A stretch of 59,100 bases of DNA from Planctomycetota bacterium (GCA_016190145.1 JACPRD010000115.1:1-59100), one strand, 5' to 3'; positions 33,587-43,798 are shown, counted from the stretch's first letter. The notes: generated from the letters alone by a model not told the origin. Program-made: numbers and translations.

Positions 33587-34159
33587 GTGCGCCTCTTCGT
33601 CGCCCTCGAACTCGATCCCCGCGTGCATGAAACTCTCGCCCGCGCCCAGGAGGCGCTGCGCGCCGCGAAGGCCGACGTCGGCTGGACGCGGCCGGAACGG
33701 TGGCATGTGACGCTGAAGTTCCTTGGGGAGACCGCGGACTCCCGCGTGCAGGACCTCTCGGCGGCGGTCGGCCGGACCGCGGCCGCGTCGCCGCCGTTCG
33801 ACGTCCACGCCGGCGGCATCGGCTCCTTCCCGGGCGGGTCGAAACCCCGCGTGATCTGGATGCGGGTCGAGGACGAACAGGGCCGGCTGGACCGGCTCGT
33901 CGAGCAGCTGGAACGCGAAGTCTCCCCGATGGGATTTCCCCCCGAAAGCCGCTCGTTCCGCGCCCACATCACCCTCGGCCGCGTCCGTTCGCCCCGGGGC
34001 GTGAAAGCCCTCCTCCAGTCCCTCCGCGAGCAGGCGTCCGCAGACGCGGGATCCGTCAAGGCGCAGGAAATCGTGCTCTTCCGCTCGGACCTCGGTCCCG
34101 GCGGCGCGAAGTACACGGCTCTGGCGCGCGCGCCCCTGAGCGCCCCGACCCTTCAATGA
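33587..34159 (+). CDS. thpR: RNA 2',3'-cyclic phosphodiesterase (2H family)
   Basis: 190 residues. Both catalytic HxTL motifs are present: HVTLKFLGE (about residues 39-47) and HITLGRVRS (about 126-134), with the usual start MRLFVALEL. It opens 2',3'-cyclic phosphate ends of RNA to 2'-phosphate. recA starts eight bases after its stop, a common thpR-recA arrangement. The GTG start has no Shine-Dalgarno. Confidence 0.92.
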   Translation: MRLFVALELDPRVHETLARAQEALRAAKADVGWTRPERWHVTLKFLGETADSRVQDLSAAVGRTAAASPPFDVHAGGIGSFPGGSKPRVIWMRVEDEQGRLDRLVEQLEREVSPMGFPPESRSFRAHITLGRVRSPRGVKALLQSLREQASADAGSVKAQEIVLFRSDLGPGGAKYTALARAPLSAPTLQ

Positions 34160-34166
34160 GGAAACC

Positions 34167-35198
<1,032 letters not shown>

Positions 35199-35203
35199 CC
35201 TGC

Positions 35204-35209
35204 TATCCT
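35204..35209 (+). promoter_or_regulatory. -10 element upstream of the small ORF and alaS
   Basis: TATCCT followed by nine bases and then the GTG of the 40-aa ORF, with no Shine-Dalgarno. The transcript would carry the small ORF and alaS. Confidence 0.4.
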
Positions 35210-35218
35210 CTGTCCCCC

Positions 35219-35341
35219 GTGACCGACCCTGACGTCAAACCCGAGCCGCTCTGGATCGAGTTGCCGGCGCCCTGGAGGGGCGTGCGGCACCTGGTCCTCG
35301 CGCTCATCCTGTGGACTCTCATCGAAATCCTGAACCCATGA
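35219..35341 (+). CDS. 40-residue single-helix membrane protein or leader peptide before alaS
   Basis: A GTG-initiated frame of 40 residues with an acidic/proline-rich head and one hydrophobic helix (VRHLVLALILWTLIEIL). Its TGA overlaps the alaS ATG (ATGA), the overlap style used throughout this window. The -10-like hexamer nine bases upstream matches other genes here that lack a Shine-Dalgarno. It could be a membrane microprotein or a translational leader coupling alaS expression. No homologue recognised. Confidence 0.5.
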   Translation: MTDPDVKPEPLWIELPAPWRGVRHLVLALILWTLIEILNP

Positions 35342-37971
35342 AAACCGCAGAGATCCGATCGCGGTACCTGAAGTTCTTCGAGAGGAAGGGGCACGCGGTC
35401 GTGAAGAGCGACTCGCTGGTGCCCGAGAACGACCCGACCGTGCTGTTCACGGGAGCGGGGATGAACCAGTTCAAGGACATGTTCCTGGGGAAGGGGAACA
35501 AGCCGTATTCGCGGGCGACGAGTTCGCAGAAGTGCCTGCGGACGGGGGACATGGAGAACGTGGGGAAGACGCCGAGCCACCACACGTTTTTCGAGATGCT
35601 GGGAAATTTCTCGTTCGGGGACTATTTCAAGGCGGACGCGATTCCGTGGGCGTGGGAGTTCTGCACGAAGGAGCTGGGGATCGACCCGGCGAAGCTCTCG
35701 GTGACGGTGTACGAGGACGACCAGGAGGCGTACGATCTCTGGGCGAAGATCATTCCGAAGTCGAAGCTGTTCCGCGGGGACGCGAAGGACAATTTCTGGC
35801 CGGCGAACGCGCCGAAGGACGGGCCAAACGGGCCCTGCGGGCCGTGCAGCGAGATCTACTACGACCGCGGGGAGAAATACGGCTGCGGGCCCGCGGACTG
35901 TGGGCCGCTCTGCACGAAATGCAAGAGGCACATCGAGATCTGGAATCTCGTCTTCACGCAGTTCGACCGCCGCGATGGCGGCGCGCTCGAGCCGCTTCCC
36001 CGCAAGAACATCGACACCGGCATGGGCCTCGAACGGACGGCGGCGACGCTTCAGGGCGTCCCGACCAACTTCGACACCGACCTGTTCCAGCCGATATTGC
36101 GACGGATCGAGGAGGTGACGGGGCGGCGGTACGCGGCGGAGGGGGAGGACACGCCGCGGTTCCGGCGGATTGCGGACCATGCGCGTGCGGCGACGTTCGT
36201 GGTGGCGGACGGGGTGTTGCCGGGGAACGAGGGGCGCGAGTACGTACTGCGTCGGATCCTGAGGCGCGCGGCGGACGACGGGCGTCGGATGGGGATGAAG
36301 GAGCCGTGGCTGTACCGTCTCGTGCCCGCGGTGTGCGAGGCGATGGGGGAGCACTACGGGGAGATCGTCGAGCGCCGCGAGAACATCGCGCGGATCGTGA
36401 AGGCGGAGGAGGAGCAGTACGCGCACACGCTGGAGATCGCGCAGGGGATCATCGAGCGGGAGCTCGCGCGGATGAAGTCCGCGAAGGCGCGGGTGTTCGG
36501 GGGCGAGGTGGCGTTCGACCTTCATCAGACTTACGGGCTGCCGATCGACCAGCTCGAGGAGATCCTGAAGGAGAAGGAGATCCGGATCGAGCGCGAGCGG
36601 TACGACACGCTGATGGGGCAGCATCGTGAGAAGAGCCATGTCGGCGCGGCGGATTCGGTGTTTTCTCTCGGGCCGATGGGGAAGATCAAGCCGGTCACGG
36701 CTCCGACGAAGTTCACGGGGTACGACGCGTTTCAGGGCTCCGCGACCGTCATGGCCATCATCGCCGGGAACGACGTCGTGGACGGCGCGGGTGCGGAGAC
36801 CGCGGTGCGCGTCGTGCTCGACCAGTCACCGTTCTATGCGGAAAGCGGCGGCCAGGTCGGCGACGCCGGATGGCTGCGCGGGGACGGCGTCGAGGTCAAG
36901 GTCGAGGACACGAAGAAGGTCGAGGGGTACTGGCTGCACACGGGGCGCGTCGTGAAGGGAACGCTGCGGCCCGGGCTCGCGGTGCAGGCGCAGGTCGACG
37001 TCGAGCGGCGCTGGGGGATCATGCGGAACCATACGGGCACGCACATTCTCCACGCCGCCCTGCGGTCGATTCTCGGGAAGCACGTGGAGCAGGCGGGCTC
37101 GCTCGTCGCGCCCGACCGGCTGCGGTTCGACTTCTCGCACTTCCAGGCCGTCTCCCGCGACGAGCTGCGCCGCATCGAGCACTACGTCAACGAGCGGATC
37201 ATGGAGAACGCGCCGGTCACGTGGCGCGAGATGCCCATGGCGGACGCGAAGCAGCTGGGGGCGATGATGTTCTTCCAGGACAAGTACGGCGACATCGTCC
37301 GCGTGGTGTCCGTCGGCGACTGGTCCCGCGAGCTCTGCGGCGGCACGCACGTCCCGGCCGCCGGGACGATCGGGTACTTCCACGTCGTGAGCGAGGGATC
37401 GGTGGCCGGCGGGACGCGCCGGATCGAGGCCGTGACCGGCATGGGCGCCGTCCAGGGGGCCCTTCAGCTCGAAGACCGGGTCAACGCCGCCGCCATGATG
37501 CTCGGCACGCCTCCCGCGAAGCTGCCGAACCGGATCCAGGAACTCCTGGACGAGCTGCAGGGGCTGAAGCGCGAGCACGAGAAGGCGCGGCGCGCGCAGG
37601 CGGCGGACGAAGCCGGCGGGCTGGTGGAGAAGGCGTTCGCCTGCGGCGCGGAGAAGGCGGTGGTCGAGCAGATCGAGGGGCGCTCCGCCGACGACCTGCG
37701 TTCGATGATCGACAAGCTCGTGAAGGAGAAGAAGATCGCCGTGGCGGTCCTGGCGAGCGTGTTCGAGGAGAAGCCGGTCGTGATCGTCGGGGTGCGTCCG
37801 GACCTGACCGCGAAGGCGGGCGCCGACGCGCTCGCGAAGGAGATCGGCAAGGCGATGGGCGCCGGCGGCGGCGGCAAGAAAGACCTGGCCCAGTGCGGCG
37901 GGAAAGATCCTTCGAAGATTTCCGCGGGTCTCGAAGCCGCACGGATGCAGATTCGAAAGATCTTCGTCTAG
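35338..37971 (+). CDS. alaS: alanyl-tRNA synthetase
   Basis: 877 residues. Charges tRNA-Ala and edits Ser/Gly mischarges. The standard start MKTAEIRSRYLKFFE fixes the ATG at 35338. Class II catalytic core follows (FTGAGMNQFKDMFLG, NVGKTPSHHTFFEMLGNFSFGDYF), then the tRNA-recognition domain, the editing domain with zinc ligands HTGTHILHAALR and ELCGGTHVPAAG, and the C-terminal oligomerisation/C-Ala domain containing the glycine-rich MGAGGGGKKDLAQCGG. The length is normal. Confidence 0.97.
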   Translation: MKTAEIRSRYLKFFERKGHAVVKSDSLVPENDPTVLFTGAGMNQFKDMFLGKGNKPYSRATSSQKCLRTGDMENVGKTPSHHTFFEMLGNFSFGDYFKADAIPWAWEFCTKELGIDPAKLSVTVYEDDQEAYDLWAKIIPKSKLFRGDAKDNFWPANAPKDGPNGPCGPCSEIYYDRGEKYGCGPADCGPLCTKCKRHIEIWNLVFTQFDRRDGGALEPLPRKNIDTGMGLERTAATLQGVPTNFDTDLFQPILRRIEEVTGRRYAAEGEDTPRFRRIADHARAATFVVADGVLPGNEGREYVLRRILRRAADDGRRMGMKEPWLYRLVPAVCEAMGEHYGEIVERRENIARIVKAEEEQYAHTLEIAQGIIERELARMKSAKARVFGGEVAFDLHQTYGLPIDQLEEILKEKEIRIERERYDTLMGQHREKSHVGAADSVFSLGPMGKIKPVTAPTKFTGYDAFQGSATVMAIIAGNDVVDGAGAETAVRVVLDQSPFYAESGGQVGDAGWLRGDGVEVKVEDTKKVEGYWLHTGRVVKGTLRPGLAVQAQVDVERRWGIMRNHTGTHILHAALRSILGKHVEQAGSLVAPDRLRFDFSHFQAVSRDELRRIEHYVNERIMENAPVTWREMPMADAKQLGAMMFFQDKYGDIVRVVSVGDWSRELCGGTHVPAAGTIGYFHVVSEGSVAGGTRRIEAVTGMGAVQGALQLEDRVNAAAMMLGTPPAKLPNRIQELLDELQGLKREHEKARRAQAADEAGGLVEKAFACGAEKAVVEQIEGRSADDLRSMIDKLVKEKKIAVAVLASVFEEKPVVIVGVRPDLTAKAGADALAKEIGKAMGAGGGGKKDLAQCGGKDPSKISAGLEAARMQIRKIFV

Positions 37972-37973
37972 CC

Positions 37974-38211
37974 GCTTCGTTCCTCGTTCATCGTTACTCG
38001 TTTCCCGATGAGAAGCGGATCCAGGGGCCGTGGGCTCCGCGCGAACGGAGTTTCGTGCCTCGTGCGTCGTGCTTCGTTTCCCTTTCCGGTCGCGGTCGGC
38101 TCCAACGAGGCACGAAGCACGAAGCACGGAGTTTCTTCGCGCACGGGGCGCCCGCCCAGCCCGTGAGAGGGTTCGTGCGGAACGAGAAACGATGAACGAG
38201 GAACGCTCGCC
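37974..38211. repeat. nested inverted heptamer arrays between alaS and rpmF
   Basis: The 305-base gap has no gene. It contains four seven-base-period arrays: 37974-38008 (GCTTCGT, TCCTCGT, TCATCGT, TACTCGT, TTCCCGA), 38051-38078 (TTTCGTG, CCTCGTG, CGTCGTG, CTTCGTT), 38104-38131 (AACGAGG, CACGAAG, CACGAAG, CACGGAG) and 38177-38211 (GCGGAAC, GAGAAAC, GATGAAC, GAGGAAC, GCTCGCC). The first pairs with the fourth and the second with the third as reverse complements, giving a nested hairpin about 240 bases across. Confidence 0.7.
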
Positions 38212-38276
38212 GGTCATTGACACCCCCTTCCCATGCAAGTACACTTCTCCGCCTTCATAAGCCCCAAGGAGCGCCC

Positions 38277-38456
38277 ATGCCCAATCCAAAACGGAAATTC
38301 TCCCGGTCGCGGACGCGGAAGAAGCGGACGCACGACCGGCACAAGCTCGCGGTGCTGCACCTCTCCGAGTGTCCGCGCTGCCACCAGCGCCGCCGGCCGC
38401 ACCGCGTCTGCGGGAATTGCGGCTATTACGACGGCGAGCCTGTGATCAAGCTCTAG
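38277..38456 (+). CDS. rpmF: 50S ribosomal protein L32
   Basis: 59 residues. Basic N-terminus (MPNPKRKFSRSRTRKKRTHDR), then a zinc ribbon with CPRC and CGNC. AAGGAG lies five bases before the ATG. It begins the rpmF-plsX-fabH-fabD cluster, an arrangement conserved in many bacteria that couples ribosome and lipid synthesis. plsX starts three bases after its stop. Confidence 0.96.
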   Translation: MPNPKRKFSRSRTRKKRTHDRHKLAVLHLSECPRCHQRRRPHRVCGNCGYYDGEPVIKL

Positions 38457-38459
38457 CAG

Positions 38460-39437
38460 ATGAAAATCGCACTCGACGCCATGGGCGGGGACCATGCCCC
38501 CGCCGAGATCGTCCGCGGCGGGATCGAGTACGCGCGCGCCACGCCGGGCGACGCCGTGCTCCTCGTCGGCATTCCCGAACGCGTCCAGCCGCTGCTCGCG
38601 GAGGCGCCGCCCAACGTCAAGCTCGTGCCCTGCACCCAGGTCATCGAGATGGGCGAACACCCCGGGCGGGCGCTCAAGGAAAAGCGGGACAGTTCGATCG
38701 TGAAGTGTGTGGGCATGTGCGCGCAGGGCGCCGCGGACGCGTGGGTCGGCGCCGGCAACACCGGCGCCTGCGTCGGCGCGAGCCTTTTCATCATGGGCCA
38801 TCTCCCCGGCGTCCTCAAGGCCGGCATCGCCACGCCGCTTCCCATGAAGGGCGGCGAGTGCACGGTGATCGACGCGGGGGCGAACATCGTTCCGAAGGCG
38901 CAGCACCTGCTGCAGTACGCGCTGATGGGGATGCTGTACGCGAAGGTACGCGGGATCGCGAATCCGCGGGTCGGCGTGCTGAACATCGGCGAGGAGGAGG
39001 ACAAGGGGACGGAGCTGGTGCAGCAGGCGCGCGAACTGCTGAAGAAGACGGATCTCAACTATGTCGGTTTCGTGGAGCCCAACGCGCTCGCTGCCGGGGC
39101 GGCCGACGTGGTCGTGTCGGACGGATTCAGCGGCAACATTCTCCTCAAGGCGTTCGAGGGGCTCGGCGAACTGCTGCTCAACCACCTGGAGGGCGCGGTC
39201 GCCGGCTCGAAGGACGAGGCGTTCATTGCGGCCGTGAAGAAGGCGCGCGACATCGGGGACTTCTCCTCGTACGGCGGGGCGCCGCTGCTGGGCGTGAAGG
39301 GCGTGACGATGATCGCGCACGGGCGTTCCGGATCGCTCGCGATCGCCAACGCGCTGCGGCGCGGCTCGGCGTGCGCGCGCGAGAAGATCGTGGAGAAGAT
39401 CGCGGCGGAAATCCTGAAGTATCCGGCGAGCGCTTAG
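38460..39437 (+). CDS. plsX: phosphate acyltransferase PlsX
   Basis: 325 residues. Converts acyl-ACP to acyl-phosphate for phospholipid synthesis. Start MKIALDAMGGDHAP is diagnostic; also GAGNTGACVGAS, CTVIDAGANI, RVGVLNIGEE, GFVEPNALAAGAADVVVSDGFSGN (in part) and KGVTMIAHGRS. No clear Shine-Dalgarno; translation is probably coupled to rpmF, whose stop is three bases away. Confidence 0.96.
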   Translation: MKIALDAMGGDHAPAEIVRGGIEYARATPGDAVLLVGIPERVQPLLAEAPPNVKLVPCTQVIEMGEHPGRALKEKRDSSIVKCVGMCAQGAADAWVGAGNTGACVGASLFIMGHLPGVLKAGIATPLPMKGGECTVIDAGANIVPKAQHLLQYALMGMLYAKVRGIANPRVGVLNIGEEEDKGTELVQQARELLKKTDLNYVGFVEPNALAAGAADVVVSDGFSGNILLKAFEGLGELLLNHLEGAVAGSKDEAFIAAVKKARDIGDFSSYGGAPLLGVKGVTMIAHGRSGSLAIANALRRGSACAREKIVEKIAAEILKYPASA

Positions 39438-39449
39438 GCTGACACCTGG

Positions 39450-40436
39450 ATGACGAGCCTCCTGAAAGTCGGGATCGCGGGGACGGGGTCGTACGCGCCC
39501 GCCCGCGTGATGACGAACAACGACTTCAAGGAGATCGAGACGTCCGACGCGTGGATCCGGGAGCGCACGGGGATCCGGGAGCGGCGGATCGCGGAGCCCG
39601 GGGAGGCGACGAGCCACATCGCGGCGAACGCGTGCCGGAAGGCGCTCGAGGCGGCGAACGTGGCCGCCGAGGACATCGACCTGATCGTCACCGGAACCAT
39701 CACGCCGGACAACGTGTTCCCCTCGACGTCGTGCCACCTCCAGCACCAGCTCGGATGCGTGCACGCGGGCGGGCTCGACGTCAGCGCGGCCTGCTCGGGG
39801 TTCATCTACTCGCTGTCGACGGGCTGGGCGTACGTGCGCGCCGGACTCGCGCGAAACGTGCTCTGCGTCGGCGCGGAAAAACTCTCGTCGATCACCGACT
39901 TCAAGGACCGGACCTCCTGCATCCTCTTCGGCGACGGCGCCGGCGCCGTCGTCCTCCGCCCCAGCGATAGCCCGAGCGAGATCCTCTTCTCCAGCCTCCA
40001 CGCCCTCGGCGGCCACGACGCCGTCATGAGCGTCCCCGGCGGCGGCAGCCGGATGCCCGCTTCCCACGAAACCATCGACTCGCGCCTGCACTACATGCGG
40101 CTGAAGGGCCGGGAGGTGTTCAAGTTCGCGGTGACGAAGATGGTGGAGCAGGTGGAGCTGTGCGCCTCGAAATGCGGCGTGCCGGTGTCGAAGATCGCGA
40201 TGGTGGTGCCGCACCAGGTGAACCTGAGGATCCTGGAGTACGCCGCGGAGAAGCTCGCGATTCCGCTCGACCGGATGGCGATCAACATCGACCGCTACGG
40301 GAACACTTCGAGCGCGAGCGTACCGATCGCGCTGGACGAGGCGGTGCGTGCGGGGCGGATCAGGCGTGGCGACCTGGTGGTGATGGTGGCGTTCGGCGCG
40401 GGGCTGACGTGGGGGTCGGTGGCGGTCAGGTACTAG
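39450..40436 (+). CDS. fabH: beta-ketoacyl-ACP synthase III
   Basis: 328 residues. Starts fatty-acid chains by condensing acetyl-CoA (or a branched or propionyl primer) with malonyl-ACP. The catalytic triad is visible: Cys in SAACSGF, His in VPHQVN and Asn in YGNTSSAS; also the FGDGAGAVVLR motif and the ATG start MTSLLKVGIAGTGSYAP. It lies 12 bases after plsX and 4 bases before fabD. The propionyl-CoA genes further along make odd-chain priming conceivable but this is inference. Confidence 0.96.
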   Translation: MTSLLKVGIAGTGSYAPARVMTNNDFKEIETSDAWIRERTGIRERRIAEPGEATSHIAANACRKALEAANVAAEDIDLIVTGTITPDNVFPSTSCHLQHQLGCVHAGGLDVSAACSGFIYSLSTGWAYVRAGLARNVLCVGAEKLSSITDFKDRTSCILFGDGAGAVVLRPSDSPSEILFSSLHALGGHDAVMSVPGGGSRMPASHETIDSRLHYMRLKGREVFKFAVTKMVEQVELCASKCGVPVSKIAMVVPHQVNLRILEYAAEKLAIPLDRMAINIDRYGNTSSASVPIALDEAVRAGRIRRGDLVVMVAFGAGLTWGSVAVRY

Positions 40437-40440
40437 GGCG

Positions 40441-41364
40441 ATGAAAACCGCCGCGCTGTTTCCCGGACAGGGCGCCCAGGCCGTCGGGATGGGACGCGAC
40501 CTCTGCGAGAGGTCGGCGGCGGCGAGGAGGGTTTTCGACGAGGCGGGGGCGATTCTCGGATTCGACCTGGCGAAGACGTGTTTCGAGGGGCCCGAGGAGA
40601 CGCTGAACCGGACGGATACCTGCCAGCCGGCGATCCTCGTGCACTCCGTCGCGGCGTTGCGGGCGATGGAGGAGAAAGGCAGCCCGATGCGGGCGGATCT
40701 GGCCGCGGGTCTTTCGCTGGGGGAGTACACGGCGCACGTCTTCGCGGGGTCGATCGGATTCTCGGACGCGGTGCGCCTGGTGAGGCGGCGCGGCGAGGCG
40801 ATGCAGGCGGCGTGCGAACGGCAGCCTTCGACGATGGCGACGATTCTCGGACTCGACCTGGAGAAGCTGAAGCAGGCGGTGGCGGAGGGGGCGGCGAAGG
40901 GCGTTCTCGTGGTGGCGAACATTCTCGGGCCGGGGCAGTACGCGATTTCGGGCGCGACCCCGGCGGTGGAGGCGGCGGGAGAGGCGGCGAAGCGGCTGGG
41001 GGCGAAGCGTGCGATTCTGCTGAAGGTGGCGGGGGCGTTCCATTCGCCGCTGATGCAGCCGGCGGTCGAGGCGCTGCGCGAGGCGCTGGCGAAAACCGTG
41101 ATCCGGACGCCGTCGATTCCGGTGGTGTCGAACGTCACGGCCGGGGCGATCACCGATCCGAACAGCATCCGCGAGCTTCTCGGCCGGCAGGTCGGCGAGT
41201 CGGTCCTGTGGGAGGATTCGATGAGGCTCATGGGGCAGGCGGGGGTGAAGAGGTTCGTCGAAATCGGCCCGGGCCGCGTGCTCTCGGGACTGGCGAAGAA
41301 GACCGTGCCCGAGGCCGAGACGGCGAACGTCGAGGGCTGGGCGCACATCGAAGCCTGGAAGTAG
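40441..41364 (+). CDS. fabD: malonyl-CoA:ACP transacylase
   Basis: 307 residues. Moves malonyl groups from CoA to ACP. Motifs: FPGQGAQAVGMG, active-site Ser in GLSLGEYTA, the arginine in RLVRRRGEAMQ, the catalytic His in GAFHSPLM and the C-terminal EIGPGRVLSGL. Standard length. Followed by a membrane glycosyltransferase gene rather than directly by fabG. Confidence 0.95.
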   Translation: MKTAALFPGQGAQAVGMGRDLCERSAAARRVFDEAGAILGFDLAKTCFEGPEETLNRTDTCQPAILVHSVAALRAMEEKGSPMRADLAAGLSLGEYTAHVFAGSIGFSDAVRLVRRRGEAMQAACERQPSTMATILGLDLEKLKQAVAEGAAKGVLVVANILGPGQYAISGATPAVEAAGEAAKRLGAKRAILLKVAGAFHSPLMQPAVEALREALAKTVIRTPSIPVVSNVTAGAITDPNSIRELLGRQVGESVLWEDSMRLMGQAGVKRFVEIGPGRVLSGLAKKTVPEAETANVEGWAHIEAWK

Positions 41365-41375
41365 GGGGGGGCGCG

Positions 41376-43004
41376 GTGGGCCTCTCGCCGCTGGAGTGGG
41401 TCGAGGGGAGCGCGCTCCTCGCGGGGCTCGGCGCGGCCTTCGCGGTGCCCCACGCTGGACGGAAGTTCTTCCGAGCCGCCGCGCAGCGCTTTGACGGATT
41501 CGCCCGCCGCCGCGCGGCGTCGGTCGCGGCGGTCGGGCTGCTGTCGTTCCTGGGAAGCGCGGCGTTCGGGTTCCTGGTGCGGCTGCCCGAGCCGTCGGTA
41601 CACGACGAGTTCGCGTACGTGCTGCTGGGCGACACGTTTGCGTCGGGGCGGCTGGCGAACCCGCAGCACCCTCTGTGGCCGCACTTCGAGACGATGCACG
41701 TCCTGCACGAACCGGCCTACGCGGCGAAATTTCCCGTGGCCCAGGGCCTGTTTCTCGCCGCGGGGCAGGCCTTGTCGGGAGACCCGATCGTGGGCGTCTG
41801 GCTCGGCGCGGCGCTCGCGTGCGCGGCGCTGACCTGGATGCTCCAGGCGTGGCTGCCGCCGCGCTGGGCGCTTCTCGGCGGAATCCTCGCGGTCCTGCAC
41901 TTCGGCATCGTCGGGTACTGGGCGCAGAGCTACTGGGGAGGCGCTCCCGCCGTGCTCGGGGGGGCGCTCCTGTTCGGCGGGCTGAGGCGCGCGTGGGACC
42001 GGCCCGCGATCGCGCCGTCCCTCGCGCTCGGAGCCGGGCTCGCGCTGCTCGCCAACAGCCGCCCCTACGAGGGACTCGTGGCCGCGCTCCCCGCCGCCGT
42101 CGCGCTGGGATGGCGCACGCTGCGGCGCCCGCCCGCGGGCTGGTGGCCGCGGCTCGTGCTGCCCGTCGCGGGTGTCCTGCTCGTCACGGGCGCCGCCATG
42201 CTGCACTACAACCGCACGGTCACGGGAAGCGCCCTCCGGATGCCCTACCAGGCCTACCAGTCCCGGTATGCCGTCGCTTCGCCCTGGTGGTTCCTCCGCG
42301 ACAACCCCGTGCGCGGGTATCGGACTGACGCGATGCGTCAATTCCACGAGGGCTGGGAACTCGGCCAGCGCCGGAAACAGAGTACGCTCGCCGGCGCGGC
42401 GCGCGCCACGCCCTGGAAGCTCTACCAGATCTACCAGTTTCCCTTCCGCATGTTCCTCGTGTTCCCCCTCGCCGCTCTCCCCTGGGCCTGGCGCCGCCCC
42501 TGGCTGCGCCTCGCGGCGGCGACGTGCGCCGCGCTGCTCGCCGCCCTGCTCGCCCTCACCTGGGTCCAGCCCCACTACGTCGCCCCCGCCGCCGGCCTCC
42601 TGCTCGTCCTGTTCCTTCACGCCCTCCGCCTCCTGCGCGCCCGGGGCCCCGCCGGCCGCGCCTTCGCGAGACTCGTCCCCTTCGCCTGCGCCGCCGGATT
42701 CGCCGCCCACCTCTTCGCACCCCGTCTCGACGACTTCGGCATCGTCCGCTCGAACGTCGCGCAGCAGCTCGAGGAACTGCAGGGAAAACAACTGGTCCTC
42801 GTGAGCTACGGGCCGGAGCACTCCGAGCACCTGGAGTGGGTCTACAACCGCGCGGACATCGACGCCTCGCAGACCGTCTGGGCCCGGGCCCGCACAAATG
42901 CCGAAAACGCCCGCCTCCTCGAGTATTTCCGCGACCGCCGTCCGTGGAGCCTCCGCATCGAACACGACGGCGATCCGCCGAAACTCGAGCCCATCCTGAG
43001 ATAG
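41376..43004 (+). CDS. GT39/ArnT-like membrane glycosyltransferase
   Basis: 542 residues with about ten membrane helices. An acidic pair in the first outer loop (HDEFAYVLLGDTFASGRL) followed by helices and a hydrophilic C-terminal region is the layout of PMT/ArnT-like enzymes that use polyprenyl-phosphate sugars. I chose the GTG at 41376 just after fabD with a G-rich stretch upstream; the open frame further upstream overlaps fabD out of frame and is not real. Its placement between fabD and fabG is unusual. Substrate unknown. Confidence 0.75.
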   Translation: MGLSPLEWVEGSALLAGLGAAFAVPHAGRKFFRAAAQRFDGFARRRAASVAAVGLLSFLGSAAFGFLVRLPEPSVHDEFAYVLLGDTFASGRLANPQHPLWPHFETMHVLHEPAYAAKFPVAQGLFLAAGQALSGDPIVGVWLGAALACAALTWMLQAWLPPRWALLGGILAVLHFGIVGYWAQSYWGGAPAVLGGALLFGGLRRAWDRPAIAPSLALGAGLALLANSRPYEGLVAALPAAVALGWRTLRRPPAGWWPRLVLPVAGVLLVTGAAMLHYNRTVTGSALRMPYQAYQSRYAVASPWWFLRDNPVRGYRTDAMRQFHEGWELGQRRKQSTLAGAARATPWKLYQIYQFPFRMFLVFPLAALPWAWRRPWLRLAAATCAALLAALLALTWVQPHYVAPAAGLLLVLFLHALRLLRARGPAGRAFARLVPFACAAGFAAHLFAPRLDDFGIVRSNVAQQLEELQGKQLVLVSYGPEHSEHLEWVYNRADIDASQTVWARARTNAENARLLEYFRDRRPWSLRIEHDGDPPKLEPILR

Positions 43005-43054
43005 TCACCGCCGCCGCCGGACGTTACCCTTCCACGATTCCCCAGGGAGATCGC

Positions 43055-43798
43055 ATGGGCCACCTCGAAGGCAGGACCGCGCTCGTGACCGGAGCATCGC
43101 GCGGAATCGGGAAGGAAATCGCGCGGAAACTGGCGGAGGAGGGCGCGGCGGTGCTGTGCGTCGCGACGAACGAGGGCCTTCTCAGGGAGGTTTCCGGCGA
43201 AATCGCGGCGAAAGGCGGCAAGGCGGCGTACGCCATCGCGGACGTGTCGCGCGCGGCGGAGGCCGAGGGCGTGATCGAGAAGGCGGTGAAGGACTGGGGA
43301 CGGCTGGACGTGCTGGTGAACAACGCGGGAATCACGCGCGACAACCTGCTCATGCGGATGAAGGACGAGGAATGGGACCGGGTGCTCGAGGTCAATCTGA
43401 AGGGTGCGTTCCTGATGTGCCGGGCGGTCGCGCGGCCGATGATGAAGCAGCGCGGCGGGCGGATCGTGAACGTGTCGAGCGTGGTCGGGAGAATCGGGAA
43501 CCCGGGGCAGGCGAACTACTCCGCTTCCAAGGGCGGGCTCATCGCGATGACGAAATCGATCGCGAAGGAGCTGGGGAGCCGCGGGATCACGGCGAACGCG
43601 GTGTGCCCGGGGTTCATCGACACGGAGATGACGCAGAAGATGACGGAGGAGCAGAAGAAGCTCCTGTTCGGGAACATTCCGCTGGGGCGGTTCGGCAAGC
43701 CTGCGGACGTGGCGGCGGTGGTGGCGTTCCTGGCGGGGCCGGGGGCGGACTTCATCACGGGGCAGGAGATCGTCGTGGTCGGCGGATTGACGATGTAG
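43055..43798 (+). CDS. fabG: 3-oxoacyl-ACP reductase
   Basis: 247 residues. NADPH-dependent reduction of beta-ketoacyl-ACP. Short-chain dehydrogenase motifs: VTGASRGIGKEIA, NNAGITRDNLLMRM, catalytic Ser in NVSSVVG, YSASKGG with Tyr and Lys, and PGFIDTEMT. The ATG has AGGGAGA six bases upstream. Fifty bases separate it from the upstream glycosyltransferase. Confidence 0.95.
   Translation: MGHLEGRTALVTGASRGIGKEIARKLAEEGAAVLCVATNEGLLREVSGEIAAKGGKAAYAIADVSRAAEAEGVIEKAVKDWGRLDVLVNNAGITRDNLLMRMKDEEWDRVLEVNLKGAFLMCRAVARPMMKQRGGRIVNVSSVVGRIGNPGQANYSASKGGLIAMTKSIAKELGSRGITANAVCPGFIDTEMTQKMTEEQKKLLFGNIPLGRFGKPADVAAVVAFLAGPGADFITGQEIVVVGGLTM

Noticed and set aside
35311-35337. Longer alaS start nine codons upstream
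   Set aside because: The extension is translated from inside the 40-aa ORF in another frame and precedes the universal MKTAEIR start.
40578-41375. N-terminal extension of the GT39-like frame through fabD
   Set aside because: Overlaps fabD out of frame and is Gly/Arg-rich; membrane protein sequence begins only after 41376.
38214-42965. 1583-residue open frame on the minus strand opposite plsX, fabH and fabD
   Set aside because: Antisense of clearly recognisable housekeeping genes; GC-rich DNA leaves the complementary frame open by chance.
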